A stretch of DNA of 10,250 bases. It comes from Bacteroidota bacterium (lineage in GTDB: Bacteria > Bacteroidota > Bacteroidia > B-17B0 > Aurantibacillaceae). The position numbers and the translations under genes are program-made. Below, piece after piece: positions 1 to 5,533 of this stretch. How positions within the stretch are numbered: the first letter of the stretch is position 1; each line of letters starts with the position of its first letter. Location: NCBI GenBank assembly GCA_023433205.1, contig JAEZDS010000079.1:1-10250 (forward strand), given 5' to 3'. The notes beneath the pieces are model-generated. The model worked only from the letters and a program-made list of their open reading frames with translations, was not told where the DNA came from and ran no database searches.

Positions 1-160
1 CCTCTTTTTCATCCCGCGGCTGATTTTTAAAGAGTTTCTGCCGCATCTCCAGAAGCTCGCGGACTGAACGTTTAGAGGCCTCAAGTTCACGGTGCGCGGC
101 ATGCATTATGCCACGCTCATGCGATTCCTGACTACCGTTGCGCTCTTCGCCCCTGTTCAT
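1..160 (-). CDS. Unknown charged protein, N-terminal part only
   Basis: An open frame of 53 codons runs from an ATG at 160 to the left edge, so the C-terminus lies outside the window. An in-frame TAA sits directly against the ATG (161-163), so translation cannot start further upstream in this frame. The visible protein is hydrophilic and dense in Glu, Arg and Lys (start MNRGEERNGSQESHERG), with a predicted-helical stretch around ELEASKRSVRELLEMRQK; there is no signal peptide or membrane segment. It lies 57 bp downstream of trxB on the same strand, so read-through from the trxB promoter is plausible. I do not recognise the family. That it is a real gene rests on the open frame, the same-strand context and its plausible composition, so confidence is moderate. 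Confidence 0.5.
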   Translation of the reverse strand, partial: MNRGEERNGSQESHERGIMHAAHRELEASKRSVRELLEMRQKLFKNQPRDEKE

Positions 161-217
161 TTAATGTGATAGCTCAATGATACGAACAAAAATCGCAAAA
201 TACCAGTTTTAATGTGT

Positions 218-1174
218 TTAATGATTTTCTGTTGCTGCAAGGTACCTTTCCGCATCAAGCGCTCCCATACATCCACTGCCTGCTGCTGTAACAGCCTGTC
301 TGTAAGTTTTATCAAAACAATCGCCAACGGCAAATACTCCGGGAATGTTGGTTTTTGAAGTGCCTGGCTGTACAAGAAGATAGCCCTGCTCATCCATATC
401 AAGCTGGCCCTTAAAAATATCGGTATTGGGTTTATGCCCGATTGCCACAAAAAAGCCTGTTACCTTAAGTGTGCGCTGCTCACCGCTTTTATTGTTTTTC
501 ACCACAACACCTTCAACGGTATTTTCTCCAAGTATATCTTCGGTTTCGGTATTCCACAGTATTTCAATATTGGAGGTATTGGCAACTCTGTGCTGCATGG
601 CCTTGCTGGCACGCATCTCACCCTCTCCTTTTCTCACTATCATGTAAACTTTTTTACAGAGCTTGGCAAGGTAGGTAGCTTCTTCAGCTGCTGTATCTCC
701 GGCACCAACAATAGCAACGTCCTGCCCCTTAAAAAAGAAACCGTCACAAACCGCACAGGCACTTACTCCACCCGCGCTCATGCGTAACCTGGTCTCGTTT
801 TTTAATCCCAGCCACTTTGCACTGGCACCTGTTGCTATTATTACAGTGTCGGCAGTTACAACTGTGTGCTCATCAACCCAAACCCTTTTTGGTGTGGCTT
901 TAAGATCGGCTTTGGTTACCATTCCAAACCTTACCTGGGTACCAAAACGCTCGGCCTGAGCCTTGAGGTCTTCCATCATTACCGGACCGGTAATTCCCTT
1001 TGGATAACCGGGAAAATTATCAACCTCGGTGGTTTCGGTAAGCTGCCCGCCTGGCGTTAAACCGGTGTACATTACTGGTTTCATATCTGCCCTGGCGGCA
1101 TAAATTGCTGCGGTGTATCCCGCAGGACCTGATCCGATGATCAGGCAGGTAACATGTTCTGGTTGGCTTGACAT
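218..1174 (-). CDS. trxB: Thioredoxin-disulfide reductase (NADPH, FAD)
   Basis: Flavoenzyme that passes electrons from NADPH through FAD and a Cys pair to thioredoxin in the cytoplasm. Starting at the ATG at 1174 the protein has 318 residues, normal for bacterial low-molecular-weight TrxB. In that numbering: FAD-binding GSGPAG at 14-19, redox-active CAVC at 140-143 in SACAVCDG, NADPH-domain GAGDTAAEEA at 157-166, and the C-terminal FAD motif FAVGDC near 281-286 followed by RQA. An upstream TTG at 1192 would lie inside the promoter box at 1190-1197, so the ATG at 1174 is preferred. The loop that usually reads HRRxxxR, binding the 2'-phosphate of NADPH, here reads VRKGEGEMR, two residues longer. 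It follows the thioesterase gene by 105 bp and precedes the partial gene at the left edge. Function is secure. Confidence 0.96.
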   Translation of the reverse strand: MSSQPEHVTCLIIGSGPAGYTAAIYAARADMKPVMYTGLTPGGQLTETTEVDNFPGYPKGITGPVMMEDLKAQAERFGTQVRFGMVTKADLKATPKRVWVDEHTVVTADTVIIATGASAKWLGLKNETRLRMSAGGVSACAVCDGFFFKGQDVAIVGAGDTAAEEATYLAKLCKKVYMIVRKGEGEMRASKAMQHRVANTSNIEILWNTETEDILGENTVEGVVVKNNKSGEQRTLKVTGFFVAIGHKPNTDIFKGQLDMDEQGYLLVQPGTSKTNIPGVFAVGDCFDKTYRQAVTAAGSGCMGALDAERYLAATENH

Positions 1175-1279
1175 AAAAAACTTTTGCGGCAAAGGTACTC
1201 AGCATGAAAAGAACGAAGCCGGCCCCTGCAGGTTTTTTTCACATTTTTATGAATTGTAAGGCGTGAAAGGCTCGCGCAC
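1175..1279. other. Intergenic spacer, thioesterase gene to trxB
   Basis: A spacer of 105 bp holding the trxB -7 box (1190-1197) and a CCTGCAGG palindrome (1225-1232). No convincing terminator for the upstream thioesterase gene is present, so partial read-through into trxB is possible. Confidence 0.4.
1190..1197 (-). promoter_or_regulatory. trxB promoter, -7 box
   Basis: The minus strand reads TACCTTTG, an exact match to the Bacteroidota -7 consensus TAnnTTTG. Transcription would start about 7 nt downstream, near 1183, giving a leader of roughly 8-10 nt before the ATG at 1174. No convincing -33 TTTG is present; the nearest is a weak TTCG about 16 nt upstream. The position is seen directly; promoter activity is inferred. 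Confidence 0.6.
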
Positions 1280-1684
1280 TTAATTTTCAGACACCATCAT
1301 AGATCTGAGCTCGGGCGTAACCGCCACCTTTGATCGTTTGGTGTAATCATACAGAACAAGCACATCTTCGCCCACAGCAGCGAGGTGGGCGCTGCTGTTG
1401 TTATAAAGCTGGTGGCTGAGGGCAAAACTGGTGTTTTTCACCCATAAGGCGATAGTCAGCACCTTTACCTCACCCGGATAATGAAGGGGTTCTTTAAAAT
1501 CGCAGCGACTGGAGGCAACCATAAAACTAAGGCTGTTCTCTTTATTAAGTGAACTAAGTCCCATTTCTTCGCAGAACCGAAGCCGCGCGGCCTGCATGTA
1601 CTTAAAGAACATCACATTGTTCACATGCCCAAACAGGTCAAGCTCTGACCAGTCGATCTTACAAAGTGTTGTGCACTTTAACAC
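1280..1684 (-). CDS. Hotdog-fold acyl-CoA thioesterase (4HBT/YbgC-like)
   Basis: A 134-residue protein of the 4-hydroxybenzoyl-CoA thioesterase superfamily, single-domain and of typical length. The diagnostic segment is at residues 12-34: WSELDLFGHVNN followed by an aromatic-rich helix ending AAR. D16 aligns with the catalytic Asp (Asp17) of Pseudomonas 4-HBT; the Glu often found in the helix (YxExAR) is Gln31 here. Members hydrolyse acyl-CoA or acyl-ACP thioesters; the substrate cannot be told from sequence. The start is GTG: an in-frame TAA lies seven codons upstream with no ATG between, and starting here leaves the usual short lead before the first strand. It begins 23 bp after the stop of the universal stress protein gene on the same strand, suggesting co-transcription. 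No ribosome binding site is evident. Confidence 0.85.
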   Translation of the reverse strand: MLKCTTLCKIDWSELDLFGHVNNVMFFKYMQAARLRFCEEMGLSSLNKENSLSFMVASSRCDFKEPLHYPGEVKVLTIALWVKNTSFALSHQLYNNSSAHLAAVGEDVLVLYDYTKRSKVAVTPELRSMMVSEN

Positions 1685-1707
1685 GGGTACATGACTGTCT
1701 TTTTATG

Positions 1708-2613
1708 TTAGTGACGTCCGCTGGTACCTGGAATTCCGCCATAGGTGGGATCCACGTAAAGGTCTTTTGGTTTGATGGCGATCACCGGCACCTTGCTTTT
1801 GTGAATAATCTGCTGCGAGTAGGGCCCGAGGAAAAAACCGCTGAGTTCAGCGTCCTGGTCGGTCATTATCACCACAAGGTCTGCACCCACCCGCTCTATA
1901 TACTGCACCGTAGCAGTGGCCCTGTTTTTTACCCGGTCAAGCACCTCGCTGTGAAACGACACAGCTTTTTCCTTGGCCAGGGTCTTGATCTGGTGAAGAA
2001 CCAGCTCCATTGCGGGGCGGTCGCTCTCCTCATCGGTACCAACCAGTGCGATGGCATGAACAGTTGCTTCAAATTTTTTCGCGAAATCAAGTGTATAATT
2101 TACTTTCTGCCTCGAATTGGCGGTATTATCAATCGGCAATACAATTTTTTTGTAGCCCTTATGGTCGGCCTCACTGCTCATAACCATGGTTGGTGAGGGA
2201 GAGCGGGTAATTACCTTCAAAGCAACACTTCCAATCATTATCTCCTGTAATGGTGAATAGCCATGAGTACCCATAATTATAAGTGAAGCAGAGATCTCGC
2301 CGGCCACACGCACCACCTCAGAGGCCGGAGTACCAGAGCGTGTGATACAATCTACATTCACCTTAAATTCTGCCCTGATCTCCTGCGCGAGCTGCTGAAG
2401 CTTTTCGGTAGCCTTTATTTCCACTTCACTCTGTTTAATGTTAACCACAGGTATAAACATGTTCTGCGACATAAAATGGGTATTTACCACATGCAGCAGA
2501 TAAACATGAGCATTGGTTTTTTCAGCGAAGTATGCGCCATGTTTTATGGCCAGCATTGAGGTATCACTAAAATCAACAGGTATCAGAAGTTTTGAATGTG
2601 TAAAATGTATCAT
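1708..2613 (-). CDS. Universal stress protein, tandem UspA domains
   Basis: A 301-residue cytoplasmic protein made of two Usp domains (about 5-146 and 154-283). Domain 1 opens with KLLIPVDFSDTS and carries a complete ATP-binding motif, G-2x-G-9x-G-S, at G115, G118, G128 and S129. Domain 2 opens with KKIVLPIDNT, but the matching loop (about 250-266) reads MTDQDAELSGFFLGPYS and lacks the first two glycines, so it probably does not bind ATP in the same way. A Gly/Pro-rich tail (YGGIPGTSGRH) extends past the second domain. Tandem Usp proteins are common in Bacteroidota and linked to stress and starvation; the exact role is unknown. It starts 50 bp after the ettA stop and precedes the thioesterase gene. 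A one-mismatch -7 box (TATATTTA, 2636-2643 minus strand) could give it a promoter of its own, but read-through from ettA is equally likely. Confidence 0.92.
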   Translation of the reverse strand: MIHFTHSKLLIPVDFSDTSMLAIKHGAYFAEKTNAHVYLLHVVNTHFMSQNMFIPVVNIKQSEVEIKATEKLQQLAQEIRAEFKVNVDCITRSGTPASEVVRVAGEISASLIIMGTHGYSPLQEIMIGSVALKVITRSPSPTMVMSSEADHKGYKKIVLPIDNTANSRQKVNYTLDFAKKFEATVHAIALVGTDEESDRPAMELVLHQIKTLAKEKAVSFHSEVLDRVKNRATATVQYIERVGADLVVIMTDQDAELSGFFLGPYSQQIIHKSKVPVIAIKPKDLYVDPTYGGIPGTSGRH

Positions 2614-2663
2614 CAGTTGAACTATTTAAAAACGATAAATATATATATAAATCCTCTTCCGAC

Positions 2664-4358
2664 TTATACGGCCAGCTTTTTATAGCGGGGGCGTTTAGGT
2701 TCCACATTGCCCAGTCTTTTTTTACGGTTCTCTTCATACTCACTGTATCCTCCCTCAAACCAGTGTACCGAACTGTCGCCTTCAAAAGCGAGTATGTGCG
2801 TGCATATCCTGTCGAGAAACCAGCGGTCGTGGCTGATGATCACTGCACAGCCGGCGAAATTCTCAAGGCCCTCTTCCAGCGCGCGAAGTGTATTTACATC
2901 AAGGTCATTTGTAGGTTCGTCAAGCAGCAATACGTTTCCTTCCTGTTTCAGGGCCATGGCCAGATGTAAACGATTTCTCTCTCCACCCGATAATACGCTC
3001 ACTTTTTTTCCCTGGTCGCTCCCCGCAAAATTGAATCGCGAAATATATGCCCTTGCATTCATGGCTTTTCCGCCAAGATTGATATTATCAAGCCCCCCGC
3101 TGATGACGTCATACACAGTTTTAGCGGGATCAAGCTCCTTATGGGTCTGATCAACATAACTGATCTTAACCGTTGGTCCAACTTTAAATTCACCGCTGGT
3201 AGGAGTTTCCTCACCCATAATCATACGGAAAAGCGTGGTTTTACCCGCGCCGTTGGGCCCGATGATCCCCACAATCCCCGCAGGCGGAAGCTTAAAATTC
3301 AGGTTCTCATATAAAAGGCGGTCACCATAGGCTTTAGAAACATTTATTGCTTCTATTACCTCATTGCCCAAACGCGGACCATTGGGAATAAAGATCTCAA
3401 GGTTCTCTTCTTTGGATTTTACATCCTCGCTCAGCATTTTTTCGTAATTGCTCAATCGGGCCTTTTGTTTCACTCCCCTGCCCTTTACTCCCTGTCTTAT
3501 CCAGTCGAGCTCGCGTGCAAGTGTTTTCTGTCGTTTGCTCTCGGTTTTTTCCTCCTGTTTTAACCGCTGTCCCTTTTGTTCAAGCCAGCTGCTGTAATTT
3601 CCTTTCCAGGGAATACCCTCGCCTCTGTCAAGTTCAAGGATCCAGCCGGCAACATTATCGAGAAAATACCTGTCGTGGGTAACCGCTATAATGGTGCCTT
3701 TATATTGTTTCAGATGCTGTTCAAGCCAGTCAACACTTTCAGCGTCGAGGTGGTTGGTTGGTTCGTCAAGCAATAAAATATCAGGTTCCTGCAGCAATAA
3801 GCGGCACAGTGCCACCCTGCGGCGCTCCCCGCCCGAAAGTACTTTAACGGGAGTTGTGGGTTCAGGGCACCGCAATGCATCCATCGAACGCTCAAGACGG
3901 TTATCAAGATTCCACAGATCCTGCTGATCGATCAGTTCCTGCAGCTGTGCCTGGCGATTGATCAGTTTGTCCATTTTATCGGGATCACTGATGATCTCCT
4001 CATCACCAAATTTGTTATTTACCTCTTCAAATTCATTCAGTATATCCATCTGCGCCTGAACGCCTTCACGAACCACCTCTATCACCGTTTTGCTCTCATC
4101 CAGTTTTGGTTCCTGCTCCAGCATTCCAATACTGTAGCCGGGACTCTGATGGATCTCGCCGATGTAATCCTTATCCATTCCCGCTATGATGCGCAGGAGG
4201 GTTGATTTTCCGGACCCATTTAAACCTAACACCCCGATCTTGGCGCCATAATAAAATGAAATGTAAATATCTTTTAAAACCTGTTTCTGGGGTGGATGGA
4301 TCTTCGACACATTCACCATGCTAAAAATGATCTGACGACCTTCTGGAGTTGCTGACAT
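2664..4358 (-). CDS. ettA: ABC-F ATPase EttA (energy-dependent translational throttle)
   Basis: A 564-residue soluble ABC-F protein; E. coli EttA has 555. EttA binds the ribosomal E site and gates early elongation according to the ATP/ADP ratio. Two ABC cassettes are visible without membrane segments: Walker A GLNGSGKST at 45-53, signature LSGGERRR at 174-181, Walker B LLLDEPTNHLD from about 195, switch His in THDR at 228; then Walker A GPNGAGKT at 367-374, signature LSGGERNR at 456-463, Walker B LLLDEPTNDLD from about 477, and SHDR His 510. A basic, helical interdomain linker (about 243-324) includes ARELDWIRQGVKGRGVKQKAR, and the C-terminus RYKKLAV resembles EttA. The ATG at 4358 (MSATPEGRQIIFSM) is chosen over a TTG at 4406 because the latter overlaps a likely -33 element. 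Uup and other ABC-F paralogues are less likely given length and ends. Confidence 0.94.
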   Translation of the reverse strand: MSATPEGRQIIFSMVNVSKIHPPQKQVLKDIYISFYYGAKIGVLGLNGSGKSTLLRIIAGMDKDYIGEIHQSPGYSIGMLEQEPKLDESKTVIEVVREGVQAQMDILNEFEEVNNKFGDEEIISDPDKMDKLINRQAQLQELIDQQDLWNLDNRLERSMDALRCPEPTTPVKVLSGGERRRVALCRLLLQEPDILLLDEPTNHLDAESVDWLEQHLKQYKGTIIAVTHDRYFLDNVAGWILELDRGEGIPWKGNYSSWLEQKGQRLKQEEKTESKRQKTLARELDWIRQGVKGRGVKQKARLSNYEKMLSEDVKSKEENLEIFIPNGPRLGNEVIEAINVSKAYGDRLLYENLNFKLPPAGIVGIIGPNGAGKTTLFRMIMGEETPTSGEFKVGPTVKISYVDQTHKELDPAKTVYDVISGGLDNINLGGKAMNARAYISRFNFAGSDQGKKVSVLSGGERNRLHLAMALKQEGNVLLLDEPTNDLDVNTLRALEEGLENFAGCAVIISHDRWFLDRICTHILAFEGDSSVHWFEGGYSEYEENRKKRLGNVEPKRPRYKKLAV

Positions 4359-4377
4359 AGAAAAAAATTTAAGACCT

Positions 4378-4407
4378 TGAAGGTAAGCAATTACTGGCAC
4401 AGTCAAA
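4378..4407 (-). promoter_or_regulatory. Candidate ettA promoter
   Basis: On the minus strand, TTTG (4404-4407, the Bacteroidota -33 element) is followed 18 nt later by TACCTTCA (4378-4385), which keeps TAnnTT but departs from TAnnTTTG at the last two bases. The start site would fall near 4371, about 12 nt before the ATG at 4358. The good -33 box and spacing support it; the imperfect -7 box lowers confidence. Confidence 0.4.
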
Positions 4408-4418
4408 ATCTTGAGTCT

Positions 4419-4578
4419 GATCTCAGTAGTTTTGTAATAAGTGAAGCCGTGGTTTTAAATAATTAGCTGGAAAAAACAATAATAAAAGGCTTGCGCATGT
4501 AAAGAGCTCTTAATAACTATATTTGCCGATCTCAACTTTGATGCGACAACACCCGAAAATTGCGATCTCAGAGTTTCT
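4419..4578 (+). repeat. Three degenerate copies of a GATCTCA(G)..GTTT box
   Basis: GATCTCA occurs at 4419-4425, 4528-4534 and 4564-4570, each followed by a similar tail: GATCTCAGTAGTTTT, GATCTCAACTTTG and GATCTCAGAGTTTC. The second and third copies share an additional leading C and a nearby TTG. One copy lies upstream of the -7 box of the lipoprotein gene and two lie just downstream of it, an arrangement that could suit a regulator. The repeats are visible; any operator role is a guess, and such short repeats can occur by chance. Confidence 0.3.
4491..4525 (+). promoter_or_regulatory. Promoter of the lipocalin-like lipoprotein gene
   Basis: TATATTTG at 4518-4525 matches TAnnTTTG exactly. A TTG at 4491-4493 could be the -33 element, although the 24-nt spacer is slightly long. 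The predicted start near 4532 leaves an untranslated leader of about 98 nt, much longer than those predicted for the other genes here. Confidence 0.5.
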
Positions 4579-4629
4579 GTGGTGTCCATTTTATGCCTGG
4601 GGATCAAAAAGCGCACAAAACAAAAATCC

Positions 4630-5427
4630 ATGAAAAAGACAAAAACGACGCTCATCATAGTGTTGATTGCAGCAATGCTGCTACCTGCACTGAATAGTTG
4701 TAAAAAAGGAGAAGACGATCCGTTTCTTTCACTTCGCTCCAGAAAGGCAAGGATTTCGGGAGAATGGAAGATAGAAACAATGAAAGACGAATCAAGCTAC
4801 ATAAGTTCCAGCATCAGCAGTGATGGTTCAGGTTCAAAAATCACCAGTAGCGACAGCTGGGAAATGACTGGCAGCATATATAAAATAAACAGCACAGCCG
4901 ATTATGATTATGTGAACGCTCCCCCGTCGTCCCATAGGATCAGCAGTGGAAACGGAACTGCAGAATCATCAATAACCTTTAAAAAGGACGGCACCTTTAC
5001 AATAATGTATAAATTCATAAACATCGCCATGAACCATACTTACACGCAGTATAGTGAAACCCACTCAAATAGTACCGTGGAAGACAGGACTGTTGAAACC
5101 TCTGGTACCTGGAATTTTCTGGGCGGTGTTGAGAGTGACTACAAGAACAAAGAGCGCATAGTGTTAAACACCCTAAAAGAGGTAAATTCGGAATCGGTAA
5201 TTATTGACGGAATGCCAGAGACATCTACTCGCACCTTTACCTATCTGAATGGAGAATATTCAGAGGTCTGGCACATTACGTCTCTAAAAAATAAAGAGAT
5301 GGTGATTAAAGGAAAAAGAAGTGGAACAGGAAGCTATACCAATACTTTTAGTTATGATGGTAGGACTGTAACAGTTAGCGGTACTTCTTCATCAAAAGGT
5401 GAAATGGCTGCCAAACTTATCCAGTAA
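4630..5427 (+). CDS. Surface-type lipoprotein with lipocalin-like domain
   Basis: A 265-residue exported lipoprotein. The ATG at 4630 starts a type II signal peptide: MKKTKTT, a hydrophobic core, and lipobox ALNSC with the lipidated Cys at 24. The following KKGEDD resembles the Bacteroidota lipoprotein export signal (a basic residue then acidic ones), so the protein probably reaches the cell surface. The mature part fits a lipocalin-like beta-sandwich pattern of small Bacteroidota lipoproteins: SGEWKIE at 42-48, ITFKKDGTFTI at 115-125, SGTWNF at 158-163 and a WHI...LKNKEMVIKG stretch near 213-228. A Ser-rich insertion occupies about 55-76. No catalytic site is seen and the ligand is unknown. 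An in-frame upstream GTG at 4579 would only prepend a poor leader. There is no Shine-Dalgarno, but an A-rich leader. It is monocistronic, with its own promoter and terminator. Confidence 0.82.
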   Translation: MKKTKTTLIIVLIAAMLLPALNSCKKGEDDPFLSLRSRKARISGEWKIETMKDESSYISSSISSDGSGSKITSSDSWEMTGSIYKINSTADYDYVNAPPSSHRISSGNGTAESSITFKKDGTFTIMYKFINIAMNHTYTQYSETHSNSTVEDRTVETSGTWNFLGGVESDYKNKERIVLNTLKEVNSESVIIDGMPETSTRTFTYLNGEYSEVWHITSLKNKEMVIKGKRSGTGSYTNTFSYDGRTVTVSGTSSSKGEMAAKLIQ

Positions 5428-5451
5428 TTTTTTAGACGAGTTTTATTAAGG

Positions 5452-5481
5452 GGATGCGATCTGAAATTGCATCCTTTTTTT
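5452..5481 (+). terminator. Intrinsic terminator of the lipoprotein gene
   Basis: GGATGCGAT (5452-5460) pairs with ATTGCATCC (5466-5474) as a 9-bp stem with one G-U pair and the 5-nt loop CTGAA, followed directly by seven T (5475-5481). It begins 24 nt after the stop codon. The opposite strand lacks a T-run after the stem, so it should act mainly on plus-strand transcripts. Confidence 0.88.
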
Positions 5482-5533
5482 GTCTTGAAGTCCCCACAAA
5501 AGGAAGAATACTTTGTAAGGTTGTGTTGAAAAT

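Larger units (their letters stand above)
4359..4629. other. Divergent intergenic region ettA / lipoprotein gene
   Basis: A stretch of 271 bp without a credible gene, lying between two divergently transcribed genes. It contains a candidate ettA promoter (4378-4407, minus), an exact TAnnTTTG box for the lipoprotein gene (4518-4525, plus), a leader of about 100 nt before the lipoprotein start, and three related GATCTCA boxes at 4419, 4528 and 4564. An A/T-rich patch lies at 4451-4490. I see no strong hairpin or known riboswitch motif. Confidence 0.6.

Noticed and set aside
1225..1240. CCTGCAGG followed by seven T as a terminator
   Set aside because: The palindrome has no room for a loop, and the T-run is on the plus strand where no gene ends.
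1666..2196. Plus-strand open frame antisense to the universal stress protein gene
   Set aside because: It mirrors a well-supported gene, has no recognisable domain or promoter box, and its composition is that of an antisense frame.
2636..2649. AT dinucleotide run before the universal stress protein gene
   Set aside because: Short and simple; best seen as an AT-rich spacer, with only a one-mismatch promoter box inside it.
4455..4658. Minus-strand open frame in the divergent region
   Set aside because: A hydrophobic, Phe-rich product with no motif, overlapping the lipoprotein signal peptide and its promoter.
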